A stretch of 64,000 nucleotides of DNA from Sphingomonas sp. NBWT7 (GCF_014217605.1 NZ_CP043639.1:2627501-2691500); one strand, 5' to 3'; counted from the stretch's first letter, positions 9,157 to 17,155 are shown. Made by a program: numbers and translations. The notes: generated by a model from the sequence alone, not told the origin.

Positions 9157-9894
9157 ATGGCGGTAGCTGGGGTGCCGAAGGTGCTGGCGTTCGACGTGTT
9201 CGGCACGGTGGTCGACTGGCGCACGAGCGTGGCGCGCGAATCCGCGATCTTTCTACAGCGGATCGGGCGGGCGGATATCGACGCTACGCGCTTCACCGAC
9301 AGATGGCGCTATCGCTACCTCGACGTGATGAAGCGCTATCGCGAGACGGGGCGCAGCTTCACCGTGCTCGATGTTCTGCACCGCGAGATGCTCGACGAGA
9401 CGCTGCGGGGCGACGGCGTCGATCCTGCCGCGCTCGACCCGGCGCTGTTGCAGGACTGGACGTTCGCCTGGCGGCGGCTCGCGCCTTGGCCCGACAGCGT
9501 CGCAGGGTTGGCGCGGCTGAAGACGCGATTTCCGATCGTGACATTGTCGAACGGCAATATCGCGCTGATGCTCGCGCTGGCGCGGCATGCGGGGCTGCCG
9601 TGGGATGCGATCCTGGGTGCGGAGGTGACGCAGGCGTACAAGCCTGATCCAGAGGCCTATGTGGGCACCGCGCGGATCCTGGGCGTAGCGCCCGGCGAAC
9701 TGTGCCTCGTCGCCGCGCATCATAGCGATCTGGCCGCGGCGCGCGCGTGCGGACTCGCCACCGCCTATATCGCGCGACCTGACGAATATGGCGGGCGACG
9801 TACCGCGGACGACGACGCGGCGCAGGATTGGGACTGGTCGGCAAACAGCCTGGTGGCGCTGGCCGACGAGTTGGGGTGCCCGCCCGCCGCGTGA
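9157..9894 (+). CDS. Haloacid dehalogenase, type II (HAD superfamily)
   Basis: 245-residue cytoplasmic hydrolase. Nucleophile D13 lies in FDVFGT, S131/N132 in LSNGN, K162 in AYKPDP, and the acidic motif D191 in AAHHSDLAAA. This is the (S)-2-haloacid dehalogenase pattern, which hydrolyses 2-halo acids through an Asp ester, although many members act on other substrates. ATG 9157 is preceded by GGGAGGATAGCGT. It lies just after tRNA-Thr and is convergent with the dioxygenase gene, with a hairpin between the two. Confidence 0.88.
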   Translation: MAVAGVPKVLAFDVFGTVVDWRTSVARESAIFLQRIGRADIDATRFTDRWRYRYLDVMKRYRETGRSFTVLDVLHREMLDETLRGDGVDPAALDPALLQDWTFAWRRLAPWPDSVAGLARLKTRFPIVTLSNGNIALMLALARHAGLPWDAILGAEVTQAYKPDPEAYVGTARILGVAPGELCLVAAHHSDLAAARACGLATAYIARPDEYGGRRTADDDAAQDWDWSANSLVALADELGCPPAA

Positions 9895-9897
9895 GGC

Positions 9898-9919
9898 GCC
9901 GCACGGCGGGGCGTGCGGC
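9898..9919. terminator. Hairpin between convergent HAD and dioxygenase genes
   Basis: GCCGCACG pairs perfectly with CGTGCGGC around loop GCGGGG, four bases after the HAD stop. There is no T-tract. Its position between two convergent stops suggests termination on either strand. Confidence 0.4.
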
Positions 9920-9971
9920 CCAGCAGGACAGCCGCGCACCCGTTCGAGCGCGCGGCCTGCGGGTCAGTAGA

Positions 9972-10820
9972 TCAGTTGAGCGGTTCGCCCGAGATGGTGA
10001 TGCGGTGCATCAGCCGGCGGTGGCCGTGGTAATCGTTCATCGCGCAATGCCACGTCGAGCGATTGTCCCAGATCGCGATCGAGCCGGGCGACCATTGCAG
10101 CCGGCACTGGAATTCGTCGCGCATCGCCACCTGATAGAGATAGGTCAGCAGTGGCTGGCTCTCTGCACGCGTCCAGCCTTCGAAATGCAGCGTGAAGGCG
10201 GGATTGACGTAGAGGATCTCGCGCCCGGTGCGCGGATGGCGGATGACGACGGGGTGGACGGCGTGGGTGCGCACGTCGTGCCCCTTCAGATCGGCGCCCT
10301 GATCGGTCTTCGAATAGATGCCGTCGGCACTGTAGATATGGTCGGCCGAATGGACCGCGCGCATCGTGCGCAGCGTCGCCTTCATGCCTTCCGACAAGGA
10401 ATCGAACGCGGCGGATAGGCTGGCGAACAGCGTGTCGCCGCCGCTCGGCGGGGTTTCGCGCGCGAGCAGGATCGAGCCCATCGCTGGCACCTGATCGTAG
10501 CTGTGATCGGTGTGCCAGCCGCCGCCGATGTTGGTCTGCTGGTTCTCCGCCTTGCGCACCTCGGCAATCTCGGGATGGCCGCCGTTCGCCGGGAAGTAAT
10601 TGTTGACGTCGATCGTCCCCCAACGGCGCGCAAAGGCGATATGCTGTTCGGGGGTGAGCTGCTGATCGCGGACGAAGACGACGCCGTGATCGGCGAGTGC
10701 ATCGCGCATTGCGGCAAAGGTGCCGTCGTCGAGCTGGTTGAGATCGACGTCGGTGAATTCGACGCCGATATGCGGGGCGATCTTGCGTTCGGCGGCGCGC
10801 GCCAACGTCTGCGAAGCCAT
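9972..10820 (-). CDS. TauD/TfdA family Fe(II)/2-oxoglutarate dioxygenase
   Basis: 282 residues. H103 and D105 (in GWHTDHS) and H258 (in NRSTWHCAMNDY) form the expected Fe(II) facial triad, and R269, eleven residues on, is the likely 2-oxoglutarate ligand as in TauD. The family couples 2-oxoglutarate decarboxylation to hydroxylation of taurine, alkyl sulfates, aryloxyacids or similar substrates; this substrate is unknown. The start ATG is preceded by GGAGAGGACC. It is divergent from the Crp/Fnr gene, and the palindrome at 10874-10893 lies 53 bases upstream, so control by that regulator is likely. Confidence 0.9.
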   Translation of the reverse strand: MASQTLARAAERKIAPHIGVEFTDVDLNQLDDGTFAAMRDALADHGVVFVRDQQLTPEQHIAFARRWGTIDVNNYFPANGGHPEIAEVRKAENQQTNIGGGWHTDHSYDQVPAMGSILLARETPPSGGDTLFASLSAAFDSLSEGMKATLRTMRAVHSADHIYSADGIYSKTDQGADLKGHDVRTHAVHPVVIRHPRTGREILYVNPAFTLHFEGWTRAESQPLLTYLYQVAMRDEFQCRLQWSPGSIAIWDNRSTWHCAMNDYHGHRRLMHRITISGEPLN

Positions 10821-10873
10821 GGTCCTCTCCTCTGTCTTGTTGCATCGGCTTTTATGCGAGTCGCGAGCGTGGC

Positions 10874-10893
10874 ATTGTCACCTGCGTGACAAT
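10874..10893. promoter_or_regulatory. 20-bp palindrome, probable Crp/Fnr-type operator, overlapping a start codon
   Basis: ATTGTCAC-N4-GTGACAAT is a perfect 8-bp inverted repeat centred in the divergent dioxygenase/regulator region. The first three bases of the right arm are the GTG start of the regulator gene. The arms resemble Crp/Fnr-family sites, though not the classical CRP or FNR consensus. Confidence 0.65.
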
Positions 10894-11548
10894 TGCCGAC
10901 GATCTGATGCCACTGCTGGCACGCAGCGGCTGGTTCGCGCGTCAGCCGGCCGCGTTGCAGCGGCGGTTGGCGGCGGCGGGGCGCGTCGTGTCGCTGGCGG
11001 CGGGGCAGTGGGTGTACAGCCAGGGCGACGAAGGCACCGGGCTGTGCGCACTGCTGAGCGGCGCGCTGCGGCTCGAGGTGGCGCTCGATGCCGAGCGCGA
11101 CGTGCTGATCGGCATCGCGACGCCGCCCGCGATCCTGGGGCAGACGCAGCGGCGCGGCGGCGGGCCGCGGATCGTGACGACGCGCGCCAACGTGCCGTCG
11201 CGCGTGCTGCTGATCGCCGACGATGCGCTGGAGAGGGTGGCGGCGGCGGAGCCCGGCGTGTGGCGCGCGGTCAACGAGCTCGTCTACGCGCAGCTCGAGG
11301 AGATGACGCGCGTCGCGGCGCGGCTGCTGATCCAGGGCCCGGCGGCGCGCGTCGCGTGGCGTCTGCTGCAGATCGCCGATGGGACGGAGGCGAGGATCGG
11401 CCAGGCGGATCTCGCCGAGTTGACCGGCCTGTCGCGCAAGACGGTGAACGCGCATCTCGCGGCGTTCGAGGCGGCGGGAGCAATCACGCGCGGGTATCGC
11501 GGCGTGCGCATCGTCGATGCGTCGGCGCTGTCACGAATGATCGGGTAA
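10886..11548 (+). CDS. Crp/Fnr family transcriptional regulator
   Basis: 220 residues: an N-terminal cyclic-nucleotide-binding-like beta-roll (about 16-115), a dimer helix, and a C-terminal winged helix (about 170-205) with recognition helix GLSRKTVNAHL. Only one cysteine is present, so it is not an FNR-type [4Fe-4S] oxygen sensor. The GTG start lies inside the palindrome at 10874-10893, and no Shine-Dalgarno sequence precedes it. This suggests leaderless translation with autoregulation, or a start further in such as ATG 10907. Its likely partner gene is the divergent dioxygenase. The effector is unknown. Confidence 0.88.
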   Translation: MTIADDLMPLLARSGWFARQPAALQRRLAAAGRVVSLAAGQWVYSQGDEGTGLCALLSGALRLEVALDAERDVLIGIATPPAILGQTQRRGGGPRIVTTRANVPSRVLLIADDALERVAAAEPGVWRAVNELVYAQLEEMTRVAARLLIQGPAARVAWRLLQIADGTEARIGQADLAELTGLSRKTVNAHLAAFEAAGAITRGYRGVRIVDASALSRMIG

Positions 11549-11558
11549 CGAACGATAT

Positions 11559-11573
11559 TGCGAGTTAGTCGCA
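11559..11573. promoter_or_regulatory. Fur-box-like inverted repeat upstream of the PepSY operon
   Basis: TGCGA-GTTAG-TCGCA is a perfect 5-bp dyad with a 5-base spacer, 42 bases before the first gene of the PepSY/ApbE operon. Its arms equal those of alphaproteobacterial Fur boxes of the TGCGAATnATTCGCA kind; the central bases differ. Iron control would fit the predicted periplasmic redox role. Confidence 0.4.
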
Positions 11574-11615
11574 GATACGCTAGCGGGCAGCGATGACGAG
11601 CGCGGGAACAGCGGC

Positions 11616-12311
11616 GTGAGCGACGGGATGGTGCAGGACGCGCGGCAAGTGCGCGTGCAGCGCACTGCGCGGTCCGCCGCGCCGCCGGCAGCGCCGCGTG
11701 CCAGGCGGCGGGTGCGCGCGACGTTCCTGAAGCAGGTGCATCTGTGGCATTGGGTTAGCGCGGCGCTGTCACTCGCCGGGATGCTGCTGTTCGCGATCAC
11801 CGGCATCACGCTCAACCACGCCGCCTCGATCGGCGCCGAGCCGAAGGTGACGCGCGCCGAGGCGGTGCTGCCGCCCACGGCAATCGCGGCGCTGCGCGGG
11901 GCTCGGCCGGCGGGCGCGGCGCTGCCCGCGGGGGTCGCCGCGGCGGTGACGGCGGCGGTGGCGCTCGACCCCGCGGGGCGGGCGGGCGAGTGGACCGATG
12001 AGGAGGTCTATGTCGCGCTGCCCGGGCCGGGGCGCGACGCGTGGGTGAGCATCGATCGCGCAAGCGGCCGGGTGGAGGCGGAGACGACGTGGCGCGGCTG
12101 GATCTCGTACGTCAACGATCTGCACAAGGGCCGCAACACGGGCGATGCCTGGTTCTGGTTCATCGACGCGTTCGCGATCGCCTGCATCGTCTTCACGCTG
12201 ACCGGGCTGCTGCTGCTCCAGCTTCACGCCCGGCATCGCCCGTCCACCTGGCCGCTCGTGGCGACGAGTCTCATCCTGCCGCTGCTGCTGGCCGTGTTCC
12301 TGATCCATTGA
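11616..12311 (+). CDS. PepSY-associated transmembrane protein
   Basis: 231-residue inner-membrane protein. A basic N-terminus (about 1-38) is followed by a first membrane helix (about 44-64) with flanking histidines in KQVHLWHW and TLNHAA. A roughly 110-residue extracytoplasmic part follows, then two C-terminal helices (about 176-200 and 212-230) with DLHKGRNTG before them. Histidines placed at helix ends in PepSY_TM proteins are thought to bind heme and pass electrons across the membrane. The GTG start at 11616 has GGGAA upstream; ATG 11628 is an alternative. It is first in a four-gene operon with DUF2271, DUF4198 and ApbE, and is the likely electron conduit for the flavinylated partner. Confidence 0.82.
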   Translation: MSDGMVQDARQVRVQRTARSAAPPAAPRARRRVRATFLKQVHLWHWVSAALSLAGMLLFAITGITLNHAASIGAEPKVTRAEAVLPPTAIAALRGARPAGAALPAGVAAAVTAAVALDPAGRAGEWTDEEVYVALPGPGRDAWVSIDRASGRVEAETTWRGWISYVNDLHKGRNTGDAWFWFIDAFAIACIVFTLTGLLLLQLHARHRPSTWPLVATSLILPLLLAVFLIH

Positions 12312-12333
12312 CGTGAAAGCCGAAAGAAGCCCC

Positions 12334-12825
12334 ATGCGCCCTGCCCATCTGCTTGCCGCCGGCGCGATCGCCGCGCCGATCATCGCCGCCCCCACGGTCG
12401 CCGCGGCGCAGACGGTGAGCGTTACGATCCCGCGGCTCAACGTCGCCGAATATCACCGCCCGTATGTCGCCGGGTGGCTTGAGCCCGCGGCGGGCGGCGC
12501 GGCACGCACCGTGTTCGTCTGGTACGACATCAAGAAGCGCGGCGCGGAGCCCGGCACCAAGTGGCTCGCCGATCTGCGCAGCTGGTGGCGCAAGGGCGGA
12601 CGCGGGCTGGCGCTGCCCGCCGACGGGGTGAGCGGTGCGACGCGCGCGCCGGGCACGTATCAGGTGCCGCTGCCGCGCAACCTGCCCGCGGGGCAATATG
12701 TGCTCAACGTCGAGGCGGCGCGCGAGACGGGCGGGCGCGAACTGGTGCGCGTGCCGATCACGCTGCCCGGCCGCGGCGGCAGCGCGACGGGCAGCACAGA
12801 ACTCGCCGCCGTCACGGTTCGCTGA
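12334..12825 (+). CDS. DUF2271 periplasmic protein with ApbE flavinylation motif
   Basis: 163 residues with a Sec signal peptide (cleavage near AAA-Q at 25-26). The body matches the DUF2271 pattern: PYVAGWLE, FVWYDIKKRG, then KWLADLRSWWRKGG. Residues 97-103, DGVSGAT, fit the D-x-x-[S/T]-G-A-[T/S] signal recognised by ApbE, with T103 (codon 12640-12642) as the predicted phosphoester-linked FMN site. The ApbE gene lies two genes downstream. I therefore predict an exported FMN-carrying electron carrier or reductase subunit working with the PepSY protein. ATG 12334 was chosen because it begins the signal peptide and follows GAAAGAAG; an in-frame GTG at 12313 is less likely. Confidence 0.8.
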   Translation: MRPAHLLAAGAIAAPIIAAPTVAAAQTVSVTIPRLNVAEYHRPYVAGWLEPAAGGAARTVFVWYDIKKRGAEPGTKWLADLRSWWRKGGRGLALPADGVSGATRAPGTYQVPLPRNLPAGQYVLNVEAARETGGRELVRVPITLPGRGGSATGSTELAAVTVR

Positions 12826-12842
12826 GAAAGGGACACACGATC

Positions 12843-13727
12843 ATGCGCCTCTCCACCCTGCTGCTTGCCGCCGGCGGCGCGATCACGCTCGCCGCGCCGG
12901 CGCTGGCGCACCGCCAGTGGCTGCTGCCGTCGACGACGACGCTCGCCGACACCAATCAATATGTCACGGTCGACGCGGCGGTATCGAACGATTTGTTCTA
13001 TCCCGATCACGTCGCAATGCGGCCCGAGCAGATCAAGGTGTGGACCCCCGATGGCGCGCCCGCGGCGATCGAGAATGCCGCCACCGGGCGGCACCGCACG
13101 ACGTTCGACGTCAAGGTCGACAAGCCGGGCACGTGGAAGATCGGCACCGAAATGGCGAACGTGATGGGCAGCTTCACGCTCAACGGCGAGACGTGGCGCG
13201 TCGGCGGGCGGCGCGGGCCGATGGGCGGGCCGGGTGCGGCGGGAACGCCGGCGGGTGCTCCAGGTGCCGCGCGGCCGGCGCCCAAGTTCGTGGCGACGGC
13301 GGCCGAGATCCCAGCCGGCGCGGACGACGTCAAGCTGACCGAGGTTCTGAGCCGCAACGTCGTGTTCGTGACGGCGGGTGCGCCGAGCGAGGGCGTGTTC
13401 AAGCCGACGGGCAAGGGGCTGGAGATGCAGCCGGTGACGCATCCCAGCGCGCTGGTGGCGGACGAGGAGGGGCAGTTTCGCTTCCTCGTTGACGGCAAGC
13501 CCGCCGCCGGCATCAAGGTGACGGTGGTGCCCGGATCGAAGAAGTTCCGCACGGCCGAGGACGCGCAGGAGCTGACGACGGGCGCCGACGGGCTGCTGCG
13601 CGTCAAGTGGCCGGTCGCCGGCATGTACTGGCTAAGCGCCAGCGCAAGTGACGCGAAGGCGAGTGTGCCGCGCGCGACCGAGCGTCGGATGAGCTATACC
13701 ACGACGCTGGAAGTGCCCGCGCCCTGA
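12843..13727 (+). CDS. DUF4198 periplasmic protein
   Basis: 294 residues with a clean signal peptide ending ALA-H (about 22-23). The mature protein begins HRQWLLPS, the histidine-led start typical of DUF4198 proteins, which have been linked to metal uptake. Two beta-rich parts are joined by a Gly/Pro/Ala-rich linker (about 122-145), and GDF-type metal sites are not obvious. AGAAAGGGA precedes the ATG. It lies 17 bases after the DUF2271 gene in the ApbE operon, so it probably handles a metal or ligand for the predicted redox system. The precise function is unknown. Confidence 0.75.
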   Translation: MRLSTLLLAAGGAITLAAPALAHRQWLLPSTTTLADTNQYVTVDAAVSNDLFYPDHVAMRPEQIKVWTPDGAPAAIENAATGRHRTTFDVKVDKPGTWKIGTEMANVMGSFTLNGETWRVGGRRGPMGGPGAAGTPAGAPGAARPAPKFVATAAEIPAGADDVKLTEVLSRNVVFVTAGAPSEGVFKPTGKGLEMQPVTHPSALVADEEGQFRFLVDGKPAAGIKVTVVPGSKKFRTAEDAQELTTGADGLLRVKWPVAGMYWLSASASDAKASVPRATERRMSYTTTLEVPAP

Positions 13728-13744
13728 CGCGCGCCGAGGCGGGC

Positions 13745-14719
13745 ATGACGCCGCGGCTTGCGGTGCCGCGGACGCTCGATCCCCTGGCGCTGGCGGGGTG
13801 GGACGCGGGGGCGAGGCTCGCGACGCTCGGCGGCGCGACGATGGGCACGACATGGGCGATCCGCCTCGCCGCGCCGCCGGGCGACGACCTCACCGACTTG
13901 CGGCGTGAGGTCGAGGCGCTGCTGGCGCGGCTGGTGGCGCAGATGAGCCACTGGGAGCCAGCGTCGCTGTTGTCGCGGTACAACCGCGCGCCCGCCGACA
14001 GCTGGACCGCGCTGCCGCCCGAATTCGCCACGGTGATGGCGGCCGCGCTCGACGTGGCGGCGCGATCGGATGGGGCGTTCGATCCGGCGATCGGGGGGCT
14101 CGTCGACCTGTGGGGCTATGGCGCGTTGCCGGCGGCGGGCGTGCCGGATGCGGCGGCGATCGACGCGGCGCGAGTTGCCGGCGGGTGGCGGCGGCTACGC
14201 TTCGACCGCGCCGCGCGGCGGCTGTACCAGCCCGGCGGCGTGCGGCTCGACCTGTCGGGCATCGCCAAGGGCTATGCCGTCGACGCGGTTGCGGCGCTGC
14301 TCGCGGCGCGCGGCGTGCGCCATTGCCTGGTCGAGATCGGCGGCGAGTTCGTCGGGCGCGGGATGCGGCCCGATGGCGATCCGTGGTGGGTCGAGCTCGA
14401 GACGCCGGGCGACGTCGCGGCGCCGATCCGCGTCGCGCTGCACCAACTCGCGGTCGCGACCTCAGGCGATTACGTGCGCGGGCACCACACGATCGATCCG
14501 CGGACGGGCCATCCGGTCGATCACGCGCTCGTCGTCAGCGTGCTCCACGCCAGTGCGATGGTCGCCGACGCCTGGGCGACCGCGCTCGGCGTTCTGGGTG
14601 GGACGGCAATGATCGAGCGGGTGACGGGCGAAGGGTTGGCGGTACGCGCGCTGCTGCGAAAGGGTGACGGCGTGAGTGAGTGGATCAGCCCCGCGCTTGC
14701 GGAGATGCTGACGGACTGA
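13745..14719 (+). CDS. apbE: FAD:protein FMN transferase (ApbE)
   Basis: 324 residues. It attaches FMN from FAD to Thr/Ser in exported redox proteins. The family signatures are present: TMGTTW (32-37), FDPAIGGLVDLWG (112-124), KGYAVDAVA (175-183), EIGGEF (197-202), TSGDY (239-243), HHTIDPRTG (247-255) and D275/T279 for Mg. Unlike many ApbE proteins it shows no lipobox or signal peptide, so it may act in the cytoplasm or use a start I cannot see. It ends the PepSY-DUF2271-DUF4198 operon, whose DUF2271 member bears the target motif. Confidence 0.92.
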   Translation: MTPRLAVPRTLDPLALAGWDAGARLATLGGATMGTTWAIRLAAPPGDDLTDLRREVEALLARLVAQMSHWEPASLLSRYNRAPADSWTALPPEFATVMAAALDVAARSDGAFDPAIGGLVDLWGYGALPAAGVPDAAAIDAARVAGGWRRLRFDRAARRLYQPGGVRLDLSGIAKGYAVDAVAALLAARGVRHCLVEIGGEFVGRGMRPDGDPWWVELETPGDVAAPIRVALHQLAVATSGDYVRGHHTIDPRTGHPVDHALVVSVLHASAMVADAWATALGVLGGTAMIERVTGEGLAVRALLRKGDGVSEWISPALAEMLTD

Positions 14720-14733
14720 CCGGGGGCCGCCCG

Positions 14734-16173
14734 TTATTGCGCGAGCCGGACGATTTTGACGCGGGTGCCGGGCGTGAGCGGGTCGGTCGATTTCCCGCCG
14801 TTGAGCAGATCGAACAGTGCGCGCGGCGCGGCGTCCGCGTTCAGCGCCGAGAGGCTCGCGCGCGTGTCACCGGCGCGGACGGGAACGACGCGCACGAAGC
14901 GTGGGCGCAGCCGTGCCGCCTCGTCCGGCGACAGCCGCCGGAACGAGGCGAACAGCGCCGCCACTGCCGCCGCATCGGCATTCGCCGGCGGGGAGGCGAC
15001 GATGAAGTGATACGCTTGGCCGTCGCCCCCATCGTAGACCGCGATCGACAGCGGCACCGCGCCGTCGCGCACCGCCAGCCGCAGCCGCAGCAGCACCGCG
15101 GGGATGCCGTTGATCACGGTCGAGACGGCATCGTCGAGCGTCGCTGGCGCATCGCCGACGATATGGTTGGCGAGCGCCTCGGCATGCGCCTCGAGCGTCG
15201 GTGCGGCGAGCGGTGCGCCGCCGAACTCGCCGGAGATGCCGTTGGGGCCGGTGAGCCGGATCGCCTGCGGGCTGTTGGTCAGCGCGAAGCCGGGGGGCGC
15301 CTCGAACGAGATGCGCATGATCGGATGCGCGAAGCGGCGCCCGAGCACGAAGCCCTGTTCGGGATCGTCGCCCCATAACAGGCCATCGACGGCATCAAGA
15401 TAGGCGTCCGCGCGCTCGGGCAGCTCGTCGTCCTTCAGCCCGGTATCGTCCGCCGCATCGCGCGCGCGATCGATGCGATGCGCCGTCGTCGGGTGGCTGA
15501 GCGCCCATTCGGGGATGCCGCGCGCGGTGTCGCGCCGCTCGGTGGCGGTGAGGAACGCCTCCTGCCGTTGCAGCGCGGCGAGCATGTCGCCGGCGGCGTA
15601 GACGTCGTAGCCGGCGCGCTGGAGATAACGAATGCCATAGTCGTCCGCTTCGTATTCCTGCCCGCGCGAGTAGCGCAGCGTGAAATATTGTGCCGCCTGA
15701 CTGGCGAGCCGGGTGAGCCGCTCGGACCCGGTGACGCTGACCGCGATGACGCCGAGCGTGCGCCAGATCGACCGCTGCTGCTGGCGCTGCGCGTGCTGCG
15801 CGGCGATGTGGCCGACCTCGTGGCCGAGCACGGAAGCGAGTTCCGCCTCGCTCGTCACCACCGCGAGTAGCCCGCGGGTGACGTAGATGAAGCAGCCGGG
15901 GACGGCGAAGGCGTTGACGACGTCGCTGTTGACGAGCGTGAAGGTGCATTCGCCGGGCGTGCCGGCGGCGGCGGCGATGCGTTCACCGACCGCGGCGACG
16001 TAGCGCGCCTGCGGCCCGGCGTAGGCGCCGCCGAACTCGGCGAGCAGCTGCGGATGCTGCTGCGCGCCGATCGCGCGTTCCTCGTCGGTGATCTCGGGCG
16101 CGGCATCGGGCACGCCGCCGCCACAGCTGGCGAGCAGTAGCGCGAGCGCGGTGGCGAGGATGCGCCGCGTCAC
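14734..16173 (-). CDS. M48-family zinc metalloprotease, lipoprotein (BepA-like)
   Basis: 479 residues from the GTG at 16173. Residues 1-17 form a short lipoprotein signal with lipobox LASC, so the mature protein is tethered to the membrane, probably in the periplasm. The catalytic zinc site is H118-E-V-G-H122, and the distal ligand lies in EYEADDYG (173-180). The C-terminal half holds a beta-rich region and a LysM-like end (AGDTRASLSALN to KIVRL). BepA-type proteases clear stalled outer-membrane proteins; that role is inferred. An upstream ATG at 16227 is an alternative start without a better ribosome site. It is convergent with apbE, 14 bases apart. Confidence 0.88.
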   Translation of the reverse strand: MTRRILATALALLLASCGGGVPDAAPEITDEERAIGAQQHPQLLAEFGGAYAGPQARYVAAVGERIAAAAGTPGECTFTLVNSDVVNAFAVPGCFIYVTRGLLAVVTSEAELASVLGHEVGHIAAQHAQRQQQRSIWRTLGVIAVSVTGSERLTRLASQAAQYFTLRYSRGQEYEADDYGIRYLQRAGYDVYAAGDMLAALQRQEAFLTATERRDTARGIPEWALSHPTTAHRIDRARDAADDTGLKDDELPERADAYLDAVDGLLWGDDPEQGFVLGRRFAHPIMRISFEAPPGFALTNSPQAIRLTGPNGISGEFGGAPLAAPTLEAHAEALANHIVGDAPATLDDAVSTVINGIPAVLLRLRLAVRDGAVPLSIAVYDGGDGQAYHFIVASPPANADAAAVAALFASFRRLSPDEAARLRPRFVRVVPVRAGDTRASLSALNADAAPRALFDLLNGGKSTDPLTPGTRVKIVRLAQ

Positions 16174-16333
16174 GAGCGGTCGAGCATCCGGCAGGCACGC
16201 CGCATCAAACCGGCCGAGCCCGCCCATCCGATCCGGCGCGAGAATAAGAGAGCCATCGAGCGCGTCCTGCCTTTCCGCCAACCGCAACGGTCGAGCCGCC
16301 ATCCGGTTCGATCGCGCGCGGATCGAGTGGCGA

Positions 16334-17002
16334 TCAGGCGGCGGCGGGGCGGGCGCGGTGGCGCGCGAGATCGCGCTGATAGGCGATCAGCCGCCGCTCG
16401 ATCTGCTCGCGCCCCGCCTCGCTCGCCGCGCCGCGCAGCGCGAGCGCGTAGCCGTAGCCGACGCTCGCCTCGATCTCCTGCACGTCGATCGCGCCGAGCA
16501 CCCAGGCGAGCATCGCGGCGACATAGACCGCGTCCAGCGCGCGCAGCAGCGGATCGATCTCGATCTCGGGCAGCAGCGTGCCCTCGGTGCGGGCCTCGCC
16601 GAGCAGCGCCCACCAGAAGCCGTAGCGCTGCGGCGACTGGAGCTCGCCGCGCAGTTCGCCGCCATCGAAGCGCAGCGCCTCGGTCCACAAGGTGCGGTAG
16701 AAATCGGGATCGTCGGCAAGATAGGCGAGCGTGATCGACACCGCCTGGAAGATGCGGTCGACCGCGCCGACGCGATGCAGCTGTGAGAAACGCTCGTGGA
16801 ACTCGCGCACGTCCTCGAGCAGCGCGATGACGATCGCGCGCTTGGATCCGAACAGGTTGTACGGCGTCGTCAGCGACACGCCGGCGCGCGCCGCGATCGC
16901 GCGCATCGACAGCCCAGCGTCGCCCGTTTCCTTGATCAGATCGCGCGCCGCCGCGACGATGCGCCGCCGCCGCTCCGCCTTGGCGTCCTCCCGCCGGCTC
17001 AT
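16334..17002 (-). CDS. TetR family transcriptional regulator
   Basis: 222 residues. The N-terminal helix-turn-helix (about 31-53, AIAARAGVSLTTPYNLFGS) is typical of TetR, and the remainder is the helical ligand/dimer domain. The ATG at 17002 places MSRREDAKAERRRRI at the N-terminus as usual. It is divergent from the LLM monooxygenase gene, and the intergenic region carries AACCATAACGCGTTC at 17070-17084, repeated before the FAD oxidoreductase/alcohol dehydrogenase pair. It is the likely local repressor of the catabolic island, released by a pathway substrate or intermediate. Confidence 0.9.
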   Translation of the reverse strand: MSRREDAKAERRRRIVAAARDLIKETGDAGLSMRAIAARAGVSLTTPYNLFGSKRAIVIALLEDVREFHERFSQLHRVGAVDRIFQAVSITLAYLADDPDFYRTLWTEALRFDGGELRGELQSPQRYGFWWALLGEARTEGTLLPEIEIDPLLRALDAVYVAAMLAWVLGAIDVQEIEASVGYGYALALRGAASEAGREQIERRLIAYQRDLARHRARPAAA

Positions 17003-17069
17003 CGTGCTACCCGAGGCATCCTTCACCCTAAGCGGCGATCGCGTGCGCGGCAACACGCGGCAGATAGAT

Positions 17070-17084
17070 AACCATAACGCGTTC
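17070..17084 (+). promoter_or_regulatory. Candidate TetR operator, copy 1
   Basis: AACCATAACGCGTTC contains the 8-bp palindrome AACGCGTT. It lies 71 bases before the LLM gene and 67 before the tetR gene. The identical 15-mer occurs inverted at 21327-21341. Confidence 0.55.
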
Positions 17085-17155
17085 CGCAAAGATCGCTGGC
17101 GTCACCGACGCCGCGCGCTTAGCATCGCGCCCAGGACCTGGGCGAGGAGAAGCAT

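Noticed and set aside
8961..9296. Minus-strand frame ending YRTRTCDPRITNAMLYQLS
   Set aside because: This is the familiar spurious translation of the antisense strand of a tRNA gene.
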